Below are positions 20,927 through 29,088 of a stretch of DNA of 64,000 bases, piece by piece. Under the pieces are notes generated by a model that did not search any database, had not been told where the DNA came from, and was given only the letters and a program-made list of their open reading frames with translations. Numbering within the stretch: the stretch's first letter is position 1; every line of letters begins with the position of its first letter. Position numbers and translations under genes: made by a program. The stretch comes from Coprobacillaceae bacterium UN01-12pH3A (GTDB lineage: Bacteria > Bacillota_I > Bacilli_A > Erysipelotrichales > Coprobacillaceae): NCBI GenBank assembly GCA_027676805.1, contig JAQENU010000010.1, forward strand, positions 1,275 to 65,274. Direction: 5' to 3'.

Positions 20927-21652
20927 CTAGAGTGGAAAACGAGAATGATAGACCTGATAGAGAATCACCGCTGCTGCGACTGAGGCGTTCAATGAAGTCA
21001 CATGCCCTACCATTGGCAGCACCACTTTATAGTCACATTGCTGCTTTACGATACGGGTAATGCCCTTTCCTTCTGAACCAATGACAATACATGTCGGCAT
21101 ATTGTAATCGACACTGCGATAATCCTGTGACTGATCATTATCACACCCTACAATCCAATAACCACGCTTTTTCAAATCTTCCAATGTTCTGGCAAGATTC
21201 GTCACTTGTGCAACTTTCACATGGTCAATTGCCCCCGTTGATACCTTTGCGACTGTCCCATTTAAAGAGACACTGCGGTTTTTAGCGATAATCACGCCGT
21301 CTACTCCAACGGCATCACAGGTTCTTAGTATAGCCCCTAAGTTGTGCGGGTCTTCTAAACCATCCAGCATTAAAAGCAATGGCTGTTTATTTTCAGGAAT
21401 TGCTTTAACGATCTCATCGATCGAATAATAGCGATACCCCTCAACACTAGCAATCACACCCTGATGATTGACATTTCCCACCAAGCGATCCAACTCATTA
21501 GAAGAAACGACCTGATATGGAATCTTTAACTGCTGACACAGTTTGGGGATCGTATGATCTTTTATGGTCTTGCTGACCAATACTTCATAAACTCGTTTTT
21601 GCCCATTCAAGGCTTCTGATATTGTATTTTTTCCGTAGATATATTGTCTCAT
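20927..21652 (-). CDS. rlmB: 23S rRNA 2'-O-ribose methyltransferase, TrmH family
   Basis: SPOUT-class enzyme that methylates a ribose in 23S rRNA (Gm2251 in E. coli). It has a small N-terminal substrate-binding domain (~1-70), then the knotted domain with DGLEDPHNLGAILRTCDA, VIGSEGKGI near 194 and LNASVAAAVILYQ at the end. 241 aa is typical. It lies 10 bp after mrnC in the cysS operon, as in Bacillus. Confidence 0.95.
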   Translation of the reverse strand: MRQYIYGKNTISEALNGQKRVYEVLVSKTIKDHTIPKLCQQLKIPYQVVSSNELDRLVGNVNHQGVIASVEGYRYYSIDEIVKAIPENKQPLLLMLDGLEDPHNLGAILRTCDAVGVDGVIIAKNRSVSLNGTVAKVSTGAIDHVKVAQVTNLARTLEDLKKRGYWIVGCDNDQSQDYRSVDYNMPTCIVIGSEGKGITRIVKQQCDYKVVLPMVGHVTSLNASVAAAVILYQVYHSRFPL

Positions 21653-21662
21653 ACTTTACCTC

Positions 21663-22073
21663 TTAATTCTTTTCATCTTTGCATTCTCTTTGTTCAACGA
21701 ATGCTTCATAGATCGTAAATAATTGTGCCAGCCTTTCTTCATTATGATTCAAATGCAAATGACCGATGACTGCCTCAAAGCCTGTTGACTTACTGTGAGC
21801 CAAAGGACTGGTATTTTTTAGTACACGCGTTTCCTTGGCGTTTTTACCACGACGATAAAAGCTGAATTCTTCCTCCGTAAAAATATTTTCTTTCAGCGCA
21901 TAATCAATGAAAGCCGCCTGTGCTTTGGCGCTAACATAAGCGATGGATGCCTGCTGCAATAAATTAGGCTTAATAATATTTAAATCCAATATGATATGTT
22001 CGCGCACCCTTGTTTCCAAGACGGCATCCCCAATATACGCTAAAACAACGGCATTCATTAATTCTGTTCTCAC
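21663..22073 (-). CDS. mrnC: Mini-ribonuclease III
   Basis: RNase III catalytic domain without the double-stranded RNA-binding domain. In Bacillus it matures the ends of 23S rRNA. 136 aa with AYIGDAVLETRVREH (first acidic metal site) and GRRGKN-like RRGKNAKETRVLKNT. The GTG start shares one base with the cysS stop (TAGTG), so translation is coupled. Confidence 0.95.
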   Translation of the reverse strand: MRTELMNAVVLAYIGDAVLETRVREHIILDLNIIKPNLLQQASIAYVSAKAQAAFIDYALKENIFTEEEFSFYRRGKNAKETRVLKNTSPLAHSKSTGFEAVIGHLHLNHNEERLAQLFTIYEAFVEQRECKDEKN

Positions 22074-23410
22074 TATAAAATGCCTCTTTCCATCAGTTGG
22101 CTGCGAAGACCATCTGCCTTTTCAAAATCTTTTGCTGCCTTGCTGTTTTGCCACTGCTGATATAAATCTATATCTTCATCCGTTAATGTTTTAATTTCAA
22201 ACTTAAATCCAAACACCTCCAGCATCGTCAACAATGTATGATAGAGTTTAGCGATCGCAGCAGCATCCTTTTCTTTTTGGCGATACAGCTGATTCAAGCC
22301 TTTGACCGCTTCCAGAACTTTTGATAATGCCAGTGATGTATTTAAGTCATCCTCTAATGCTTCGACCATTTCTTCTAAAAGAGGATCACATTGTGAACTA
22401 GGATCAATATGGCTGACCTGCATCCATAAAGAAATCTGTTTGATAACACTGCTAACTTTATCCACTTCTTTTCTGACATTACTCACCAGTTCCTCTGTGT
22501 AATTAAGCGGATTACGATAATGCGTTGACATCATCACCCACTTATAAACATTAATTCCCAATTGGGGAATCAGATCTTTTGCCCACATGACATTGCCTAA
22601 TGACTTTGACATTTTCGCATTATCGATGTTAATCATCTGATTATGCACCCAATAATTGGCAATCGGATGATGATGGCAGGCCATTGACTGAGCGATCTCA
22701 TTTTCATGATGCGGGAATTTTAAATCCTGTCCGCCGCCGTGAATATCAATCTTTCCGCCTTCAAACAAATCGTTGATCATGACCACACATTCCGTATGCC
22801 ATCCCGGTCTTCCTTTTGACCATGGACTATCAAACTGAATTCCATCATCTGTCTTTTTCCATAAAGCAAAATCGACCGGACTTTCCTTTTTGCCGTTTTC
22901 TTCTACACGGTTGCTGGCACCATTCAACAGATCTTCAATGCGTATTCCAGACAGATGTCCATATTCTTCAATTTTCTCTACTCTAAAGTAAACATCTCCA
23001 TCTTTTTCGTAAGCGAATCCTTTTTTCACCAAGTCATCAATGAACGCAATGATTTGATCCATGGTTTCTGTTACTCTTGGCGTATACGTCGGATGCAGTA
23101 AATTCAGTTCATCACGAACAGCATTGTACGCATCGATATAACGCTGCGCTAAAACCCGTTCATCGATTCCTTCTGCTTTTGCGGCTTTAATAATTTTATC
23201 ATCCACATCAGTAAAATTGGAAACAAAGATAACCTTTTTCCCACGATATTCCAGCACTCTGCGCAGAACATCAAAAATGATTAACGGACGTGTATTGCCG
23301 ATATGCGCATGATTATAAACGGTAGGACCACAAACATAAATACTCACTTCATCCTCTTTTATAGGAATAAATTCTTCTTTTTTATTGGTCATTGAATTAA
23401 ATAATTTCAT
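22073..23410 (-). CDS. cysS: Cysteinyl-tRNA synthetase
   Basis: Class I synthetase that charges tRNA-Cys. CGPTVYNHAHIGNTRP (Cys zinc ligand and HIGH box) lies at ~28-43 and AKMSKSLGN (KMSKS box) near 266. Further zinc ligands occur in WHTEC and HHENEIAQS. 445 aa is slightly short but complete. GGAGG precedes the ATG. A leader with a terminator hairpin precedes the gene, so attenuation is likely; no T-box consensus is visible. Confidence 0.97.
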   Translation of the reverse strand: MKLFNSMTNKKEEFIPIKEDEVSIYVCGPTVYNHAHIGNTRPLIIFDVLRRVLEYRGKKVIFVSNFTDVDDKIIKAAKAEGIDERVLAQRYIDAYNAVRDELNLLHPTYTPRVTETMDQIIAFIDDLVKKGFAYEKDGDVYFRVEKIEEYGHLSGIRIEDLLNGASNRVEENGKKESPVDFALWKKTDDGIQFDSPWSKGRPGWHTECVVMINDLFEGGKIDIHGGGQDLKFPHHENEIAQSMACHHHPIANYWVHNQMINIDNAKMSKSLGNVMWAKDLIPQLGINVYKWVMMSTHYRNPLNYTEELVSNVRKEVDKVSSVIKQISLWMQVSHIDPSSQCDPLLEEMVEALEDDLNTSLALSKVLEAVKGLNQLYRQKEKDAAAIAKLYHTLLTMLEVFGFKFEIKTLTDEDIDLYQQWQNSKAAKDFEKADGLRSQLMERGIL

Positions 23411-23426
23411 GTTTTACCCTCCTAAC

Positions 23427-23471
23427 AAAAAAGGCATGCATTCAAAGAAGCTTCACTTTTCATGCTATGCC
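23427..23471 (-). terminator. Attenuator-like terminator in cysS leader
   Basis: Outer stem 23433-23441 with 23462-23471, an inner hairpin around GAAGCTTC, and six T residues on the minus strand at 23427-23432. It ends about 15 nt before the cysS ribosome-binding site. Confidence 0.65.
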
Positions 23472-23543
23472 AGATAACGAATCTTCAATGAGTAAACTGT
23501 CTCTACCCTTTATTGTACTCGCATCATAACTATTCTATTATTA

Positions 23544-23572
23544 ACTTTATCATAACCGCTTTTAAATAGCAA
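23544..23572 (-). promoter_or_regulatory. Probable cysS operon promoter
   Basis: TTGCTA (23567-23572), 17-bp spacer and extended -10 TGA-TAAAGT (-10 at 23544-23549) on the minus strand. It gives a leader of roughly 125 nt. Confidence 0.5.
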
Positions 23573-23577
23573 TTCCC

Positions 23578-24117
23578 TTATTCGCCTTGCTCTTTCACGG
23601 CAAACGTGTAAAGAAACTTATCCATATTTATGATCTTGTTGTCATAATCCTTTGTTGCTGTTTTATATTTCAAGCAATAGCGATATCCTTCTTCAAAAAT
23701 CACCATATACTTCGCTTTTACGTCTCCGTTTTCAGCCACAATTTCATAGCAGCCATCCCCATTGGTTAAAGTGACTTTAGTGTTTGAAACAATAGTCGCC
23801 CCAGTCGTTTCCACCTCTACACGGAAAAGCTGAATCAATTCTTCCACTTTATTGTTTTCGATCACCGGATCAATCATCAGTGTAATTTCTTCTTGATCCT
23901 TTGCAAAGATTGTTTTAACGTGATCGCTTAATTCTTCGGATTCATTATATAAAGCTGCATCCTGTTTCTTAAAACTATTCGGATAAGTAAAAGAGACATT
24001 CGCATATTCATACACAGTTCCATCTTTTGTAATATTCACTGTTTTGTTTTTAGCTCCGCAGGCCACAACTACCATACAGGCTACAACCAAAAGAGCGAAT
24101 TTGATGATTTTTTTCAT
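23578..24117 (-). CDS. Lipoprotein of unknown function
   Basis: 179 aa from the ATG at 24117, behind GGAGGTGG. It has a short basic start, a hydrophobic segment and a lipobox ending VVAC, so Cys20 should be lipidated and the protein exported to the membrane surface. The mature part (~160 aa) is mixed alpha/beta in character without a catalytic motif I recognise; PsbP-like proteins have a similar YEYANVSFTYPNSF opening, but this is weak. It is a single-gene unit upstream of cysS. Confidence 0.75.
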   Translation of the reverse strand: MKKIIKFALLVVACMVVVACGAKNKTVNITKDGTVYEYANVSFTYPNSFKKQDAALYNESEELSDHVKTIFAKDQEEITLMIDPVIENNKVEELIQLFRVEVETTGATIVSNTKVTLTNGDGCYEIVAENGDVKAKYMVIFEEGYRYCLKYKTATKDYDNKIINMDKFLYTFAVKEQGE

Positions 24118-24389
24118 CAAACCACCTCCAAGCAGTTATAGTATACAAGATTTTATTTAATAAATCAACTTTTCTAAAAAGCGCCCTGTTAATCAATGTT
24201 TTTCCATTTATAAAATATACATTCACAATGATATTTTTCTACTTGAAAAGTACTTTTCAAGGTAAAATCCCGACTGTTTCGCCAAGCCTGAAATAGGTTT
24301 TCTTCTGTCCTTATCCACTGAATCATTTTTCATGTATTTTTCATTCGTTTCCCACATATATTAGAACGTATAGAAAAGAAGGTGAGAAA
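24118..24389. other. Divergent intergenic region before cwlJ
   Basis: About 270 bp with no gene. It holds a perfect 20-bp palindrome at 24242-24261 (CTTGAAAAGT and its reverse complement), which could be an operator or transient hairpin. A CATATATTA element at 24354-24362 resembles a forespore sigma -10 box, but the matching -35 is poor. It carries regulatory sequence for the lipoprotein (leftward) and for cwlJ-gerQ (rightward). Confidence 0.5.
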
Positions 24390-24809
24390 ATCGCTAGATG
24401 TAAATATATCACAAAAGATATTGATTTATTAGGCCGTATCATGCGTTCAGAGGCATTGGGAGAAGGAAATTTCGGGATGCTTTTAGTTGGAAACGTTGTT
24501 ATTAACCGCGTTGTTGCCAGCTGTGATGTATTCAAAAATACGACCACGATCCAAGAAGTCATCTATCAAAAGAATGCCTTCGAAGGGGTAGGTACCGATC
24601 TTTGGTTTGGAAAAGCCAACGGAAAAGAACGAGAGCTCGCTTTAAAATGTATCAATGGCTATCGTGCCGATCCGGCAACAGATGCTTTATGGTACCGCAA
24701 TCCCGGCAGAGACGTTCCATGCCCGCCTGAATTCTATGGGGTCTTAGCAGGTCGTTTTAAACAGCACTGCTTCTATGACCCAAAAGCTAATTTAGACTGT
24801 AATTTATAA
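24390..24809 (+). CDS. cwlJ: Spore cortex-lytic enzyme CwlJ, apparent AUC start
   Basis: Cell-wall hydrolase of the SleB/CwlJ family that degrades spore cortex during germination. The domain is complete: IDLLGRIMRSEALGEG holds the catalytic Glu, then GNVVINRV, LWYRNPG and GRFKQHCFYDP. The first in-frame ATG is at 24441, inside the first helix. The frame is open upstream with no ATG, GTG or TTG start. GGTGAG lies three bases before an ATC at 24390, giving 139 aa that begins (M)ARCKYITKDIDLL. That matches the N-terminal length of Bacillus CwlJ as I recall it. No signal peptide, as for CwlJ. gerQ follows after 10 bp. Confidence 0.8.
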   Translation: MARCKYITKDIDLLGRIMRSEALGEGNFGMLLVGNVVINRVVASCDVFKNTTTIQEVIYQKNAFEGVGTDLWFGKANGKERELALKCINGYRADPATDALWYRNPGRDVPCPPEFYGVLAGRFKQHCFYDPKANLDCNL

Positions 24810-24819
24810 AGGAGACAAT

Positions 24820-25260
24820 ATGGATTATCAAAAAACTTATACTTATCCCTCAACATTAAATCAAACAACGCCGGAGACTCCGGCACCGACCCCTTACACT
24901 CCGCAGCAGACGATGCCGCAATATGCGCCAAGCCAGCCTTATCCAACACCGCCAACCACATTGCAGCCAACAACTCAGCAGCTTGTACCGCAGCCGGTAC
25001 CTCCTATTAATTTTCAGGAACAATCTTACATTGAAAACATACTTCGTTTAAATAAAGGAAAGGTAGGGACTTTCTACTTTACTTATACGGATTCAAGTGA
25101 ATGGCGTGACCGCGTTTATAAAGGGGTTATTGAAGCAGCCGGACGTGACCACTTAATTATCAGTGATCCTAAAACCGGTAAACGCTATCTGTTCCAAATG
25201 ATTTATTTTGATTGGGCAGAATTTGATGAAGAAATTCAATATCAATACCCATATCGTTAA
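24820..25260 (+). CDS. gerQ: Spore coat protein GerQ
   Basis: 146 aa. Residues ~1-65 are a low-complexity Pro/Gln/Thr-rich region, and ~66-146 are the conserved GerQ domain (SYIENILRLNKGKVGTFYF, GVIEAAGRDHLIISDP). In Bacillus GerQ is a coat protein crosslinked by transglutaminase and needed to place CwlJ in the coat. Here the two genes form one operon, which supports both calls. Good ribosome-binding site (AAAGGAG). No Tgl-type transglutaminase is adjacent; a transglutaminase-like gene of a different type lies at 31.8-32.5 kb. Confidence 0.92.
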   Translation: MDYQKTYTYPSTLNQTTPETPAPTPYTPQQTMPQYAPSQPYPTPPTTLQPTTQQLVPQPVPPINFQEQSYIENILRLNKGKVGTFYFTYTDSSEWRDRVYKGVIEAAGRDHLIISDPKTGKRYLFQMIYFDWAEFDEEIQYQYPYR

Positions 25261-25284
25261 AAAGCGAACCAACGTTCGCTTTTT
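25259..25284. terminator. Bidirectional terminator between gerQ and folC
   Basis: An 11-bp perfect stem AAAAAGCGAAC/GTTCGCTTTTT with a 4-nt loop; A and T runs flank it so it works in both directions. Confidence 0.85.
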
Positions 25285-26476
25285 ATATGATTAATTTTCT
25301 TCTGACATCCGAGATAAAATGCAATGACCCCGTCACCACCACCATTTGCTCTGTCAACATGGCCTGCCTTAACGCTTCATCGAAAGAAGCAAAGACATGC
25401 GCATGACCTCTCAAATCATTGAGATCCACTTTGCGTTCATCAGCAAATACGGTTAAGTAAACAGTATAATGCTTCTCCAGCTCCGCAATCATCTTTTCAT
25501 AATCCTTATCTTTTAAAGCAGAGAAGATGACAATGACATCCTTTTGTTTAAAGGCATCAATCGTTTTCTGCAACGCCATGATCCCATCAATATTATGGGC
25601 ACCGTCAATATAAATTGAACGTCCTTGATACGTAATTTTTTCAAATCGTCCCGGCCAGCTGGTTTCAAAAATCGCCGTTTCGATCTGCTGAGGGGATAGT
25701 GAGATTTTCAAATAAAACAAGGCCTCCAAAGCCAAACAGACATTTTCCACTTGATACAGAGCGGTTTGCTTTAAATGCAATGCCATATCACGATACTCAA
25801 AGCAAATTGGATACCCCTGAACAAGCGGCGGCTGACAGATAATCATCTGTGCCTTTTTTAACTCCGCTTCTTTTTTAATGACCGCTAAGCAGTCAGACTG
25901 TGTCACCGTTGTGATGACCGCTGTATTTTCTTTAATAATTCCTGCCTTTTGAAAAGCGATCTCCTCCAAAGTATTGCCGAGTGAGGGAATATGATCATGT
26001 CCGATATTGGTAATCAATGACAAACAGCAGCTGATCACATTTGTTTTATCATATCTTCCGCCGATTCCCACTTCAACAATGGCATAATCGACTTGCCGAC
26101 GAGCAAAATACACTAACATAATCAAAACATCGATTTCAAATTTAGAAAGTCCTTCACTAATGATCCACTCATAATGCTCATTGACGATTGCCAGTAATTC
26201 CTCATCGCTGATCGGCAATTTATCAATGCAGATGCGGTCATGATAGCTGATCAGATAAGGCGATGTAAAAGTGCCGACCTTATAGCCTGCCTGATTCAAT
26301 AAGCTGCGCAGATAGTTGACGGTGCTTCCTTTGCCATTCGTTCCGGTCACATGGATAAATTTGAGCGTCTCTGTTGGTATTTGATGCTGCTTCAATATTT
26401 TCTGATATGCGGATAATGGTGACTTATGAATTTGTTTTTCAATATAATCGATCGCTTCCTGAGCCGTTTTAAACAT
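25283..26476 (-). CDS. folC: Folylpolyglutamate synthase / dihydrofolate synthase
   Basis: ATP-dependent Mur-ligase-like enzyme that adds glutamate to folates. The P-loop GTNGKGSTVNYLRSLL lies at ~44-59, YAIVEVGIGGRYDKTN near 135 and the C-terminal domain has GRFEKI and DGAHNIDG. 397 aa is slightly short for the family but complete. It is a single gene, convergent with gerQ and divergent from ung. Confidence 0.93.
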   Translation of the reverse strand: MFKTAQEAIDYIEKQIHKSPLSAYQKILKQHQIPTETLKFIHVTGTNGKGSTVNYLRSLLNQAGYKVGTFTSPYLISYHDRICIDKLPISDEELLAIVNEHYEWIISEGLSKFEIDVLIMLVYFARRQVDYAIVEVGIGGRYDKTNVISCCLSLITNIGHDHIPSLGNTLEEIAFQKAGIIKENTAVITTVTQSDCLAVIKKEAELKKAQMIICQPPLVQGYPICFEYRDMALHLKQTALYQVENVCLALEALFYLKISLSPQQIETAIFETSWPGRFEKITYQGRSIYIDGAHNIDGIMALQKTIDAFKQKDVIVIFSALKDKDYEKMIAELEKHYTVYLTVFADERKVDLNDLRGHAHVFASFDEALRQAMLTEQMVVVTGSLHFISDVRRKLII

Positions 26477-26601
26477 GCGATGACCTCCCCCTACATACTT
26501 TTAGCACACCTATTATACTCCAAAGTGAAAATAAAATATAGAATAAATAAAATCTATGATACAATAAAGAAAATATTGTAAAAGAATGGAGTTATTTATC
26601 G

Positions 26602-27270
26602 ATGGTAAAAATAAACAACGACTGGGATGATCTATTAAAAGAGGAATTCAGTAAAGACTATTTCATCCAGCTAGAGGCATTTTTAGAAGAAGAATATGCG
26701 ACACAGACGATCTACCCGCCTAAAGAAGATGTGTTTAACGCATTAGCGTACACTCCCTACCAAAATGCGCGTGTAGTTATCTTAGGTCAAGACCCCTATC
26801 ATGGCAAAGGACAGGCGCATGGCTTATGCTTTTCAGTAAAAAAAGGCATTACTCCGCCGCCGTCACTAAAAAATATGTACAAGGAATTACAGAGCGATCT
26901 AGGCTGTACGATTCCCGAGCATGGTGAACTGACTAAATGGGCAAAACAAGGTGTGTTAATGCTTAATACTGTATTAAGTGTTCGTGAAGGAAAGCCGAAT
27001 TCCCACGCAAAAAAAGGCTGGGAAACCTTTACCGATCAGATCATCGGTAAGATGAACGAAAAAAATACTCCGGTGGTTTTTCTTTTATGGGGGCGTCATG
27101 CTCAGCAAAAAGCAGAATTGATCACCAATCCGCAGCACCTTATTTTAATGTGCGCACACCCAAGTCCCTTCTCCGCAAGAAACGGGTTCTTTGGCTGTCA
27201 GCATTTTTCCAAAACAAACGCTTTTTTAACCGAGCATCAGCTAAAGCCGATTGACTGGCAAATAGACTAA
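26602..27270 (+). CDS. ung: Uracil-DNA glycosylase, family 1
   Basis: Removes uracil from DNA in base excision repair. GQDPYHGKGQAHG (water-activating Asp, near residue 62) and HPSPFSARNGFFG (His loop, near 184) are both present. 222 aa is typical. Start is an ATG after GGAG. It is monocistronic, with a terminator shared with murE. Confidence 0.96.
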   Translation: MVKINNDWDDLLKEEFSKDYFIQLEAFLEEEYATQTIYPPKEDVFNALAYTPYQNARVVILGQDPYHGKGQAHGLCFSVKKGITPPPSLKNMYKELQSDLGCTIPEHGELTKWAKQGVLMLNTVLSVREGKPNSHAKKGWETFTDQIIGKMNEKNTPVVFLLWGRHAQQKAELITNPQHLILMCAHPSPFSARNGFFGCQHFSKTNAFLTEHQLKPIDWQID

Positions 27271-27273
27271 CCT

Positions 27274-27309
27274 AAAAATGGCAGTGATTTAATTCACCGC
27301 CATTTTTTA
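27274..27309. terminator. Bidirectional terminator between ung and murE
   Basis: Stem AAAATGGCaGTGA/TCACcGCCATTTT around a 6-nt loop with flanking A and T runs. Confidence 0.8.
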
Positions 27310-28758
27310 TATTTCTTTGTGTTGAAGACATTCTAAAATGACTTCTTTTTCGATAAACTCTTTTTTGACTCCGTTTAGCTCTTGGTACTGTTCATGCCCT
27401 TTTCCTAAAATGAGAATCATATCCCCTGACTGTGCCAGCTGCAAGGCAAATTCAATCGCACTTTTACGATCTTCGATAGCCACATATTTACCATTGGTTT
27501 CTTTCATTCCGCGAATGATGTCCGCCATTATATTTTCCGTTGATTCGTAGCGTGAATTATCTGAAGTAATAATGCTCAGCGTCGCATACATTCCTGAAAT
27601 CTTCCCCATCTCATAGCGGCGCTGACGATCACGGTTGCCGCCACAGCCAAACAGGGTTATTAGTCGTTTCGGCTGATAATGCAGCATCGTTTTTAAAATA
27701 TTTTCCATGCTTAACGCATTATGCGCAAAATCAATGAACACATTGACTCCCGGATAAGTCTCCACAAATTCACTTCGTCCGCTGATATGAATCTCTTTTA
27801 AGGTCTCTTTAATCGTCATCACATCAATTCCGAGATATTCACATACCCCAATACATAGCAGTGCATTGGAAACATTGAATTTTCCGGGCAGCGGGATCGT
27901 AAAAATCAGTTGCTTATAAAGAAACCTCATTCTTAATCCCTGTTCATTCAAATAATCAACAGCACTGACCGGTTCATCGACAACGCGGGTCAAATCATAT
28001 AAACGAACTTTTCCATTCGCATTATTGATCATATCCACCGCATAAAAATCATCACGGTTGATAAAGCAGACATCACTGCGCCGCATCAGTTCCATTTTAT
28101 AATGCTTGTACTCTTCAAAACTGCTATGCTCATTTTCACCGATATGATCGGGAGATAAATTAGTAAAACAGCCAATATCAAAAGTAAAACCATCCACCCG
28201 ATGCCGCATGATACCGATTGATGTTACTTCCAAAATAACATGCGTATATCCCTGATTGACCATTTCTCTTAAATAATATTGAATCTCATAGGATTCCGGG
28301 GTGGTATTTTCAGAGGGATAGATTTGATCTCCCATAAAAATACCGTTAGTTCCCATTAGTCCTACTTTAATTCCACTGTTTTTTAATGTTTCATAGATCA
28401 TGACGGCTACCGTGGTTTTCCCTTTGGTTCCGGTAATACCGATCATTTTCAGCTGCCGAGCCGGCTGGTCAAAAAAACGGCAGGATAATAATGCCAATGT
28501 CTTACGGATATCCTCGACATAAACCATCGTTACATCCGGATAGTTCAGACTGCGATTTTCCGTCACAATGGCAACAGCGCCATTTTCAATCGCTTCATTG
28601 ATAAACTGACTGGCATCCTGTCGTGTTCCGTTTATACAAACAAATAGAGATTGAGGTTTAACTTTCTTTGAGTGATAAGCTAAATGTTCAATCTCTACAT
28701 CTAAATCTCCATGCATTAATACAAAATCTATTTGATCAAATAGTTTTGTCAGTTCCAT
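27307..28758 (-). CDS. murE: UDP-MurNAc-tripeptide ligase MurE
   Basis: Cytosolic Mur ligase that adds the third peptide residue to UDP-MurNAc-L-Ala-D-Glu. Three domains are visible. The P-loop is GTKGKTT (Lys in place of the more common Asn) and NLSPDHIGEN is present. The motif that sets the amino acid is DNSR instead of the diaminopimelate-type DNPR, so whether lysine or diaminopimelate is used is open. The ATG at 28758 follows GAGG (483 aa); an upstream TTG overlaps that site. It ends the run GDPD-rqcP-yabP-yabQ-divIC-murE. Confidence 0.92.
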   Translation of the reverse strand: MELTKLFDQIDFVLMHGDLDVEIEHLAYHSKKVKPQSLFVCINGTRQDASQFINEAIENGAVAIVTENRSLNYPDVTMVYVEDIRKTLALLSCRFFDQPARQLKMIGITGTKGKTTVAVMIYETLKNSGIKVGLMGTNGIFMGDQIYPSENTTPESYEIQYYLREMVNQGYTHVILEVTSIGIMRHRVDGFTFDIGCFTNLSPDHIGENEHSSFEEYKHYKMELMRRSDVCFINRDDFYAVDMINNANGKVRLYDLTRVVDEPVSAVDYLNEQGLRMRFLYKQLIFTIPLPGKFNVSNALLCIGVCEYLGIDVMTIKETLKEIHISGRSEFVETYPGVNVFIDFAHNALSMENILKTMLHYQPKRLITLFGCGGNRDRQRRYEMGKISGMYATLSIITSDNSRYESTENIMADIIRGMKETNGKYVAIEDRKSAIEFALQLAQSGDMILILGKGHEQYQELNGVKKEFIEKEVILECLQHKEI

Positions 28759-28773
28759 AGCATACCTCAATCT

Positions 28774-29088
28774 TTATTGATTTTTTTGAGGTAAGATGAC
28801 CACTGTTTCTCCGTCTTTTGTGAAAACATAATTTTCTCTGGCATATCGCGTGACATAATCTTCATTATTCAACATCTCGATTTCCAGCTGAATCGCTGCT
28901 TTTTCTTTTTCCAGCGCTTCTTTTTGTGCCGTTACTTCGGCCATTTCTTTCTTCTGTGTTTCAATGGTTTTATAATAATCTGAGACCAGCAGCCCCAATA
29001 AAACAACACTTACCATTAAATACGCTACTCCTCGTAATTTTGAGAAGTCGAGTTTTCTTTTCTTTTTTTTATGCTTTTTCGCAGCCAC
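28774..29088 (-). CDS. divIC: Septum formation initiator DivIC/FtsB-like
   Basis: Bitopic division protein: basic cytoplasmic tail (AAKKHKKKKRKLDFSK), one membrane helix (~22-38), and an extracellular coiled coil rich in Glu/Lys (~45-75). The end has NEDYVTRYARENYVFTKDGE, typical of DivIC/FtsB. Start is the GTG at 29088, with GGTGAG three bases before it (104 aa). The beginning overlaps yabQ by 64 bp in another frame. Bacillus has the same neighbours (rqcP-yabP-yabQ-divIC). Confidence 0.9.
   Translation of the reverse strand: MAAKKHKKKKRKLDFSKLRGVAYLMVSVVLLGLLVSDYYKTIETQKKEMAEVTAQKEALEKEKAAIQLEIEMLNNEDYVTRYARENYVFTKDGETVVILPQKNQ

Noticed and set aside
23411..23577. T-box riboswitch before cysS
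   Set aside because: No recognisable T-box core or UGGN bulge; only a hairpin with T-run is supported.
24383..24433. GTG start with good spacing to the ribosome-binding site near cwlJ
   Set aside because: The frame stops after 16 codons and does not join the CwlJ domain without a frameshift; the AUC start explains the data better.
24341..24562. 73-aa minus-strand frame opposite the cwlJ start
   Set aside because: Overlaps the conserved CwlJ domain and has no ribosome-binding site or family resemblance.
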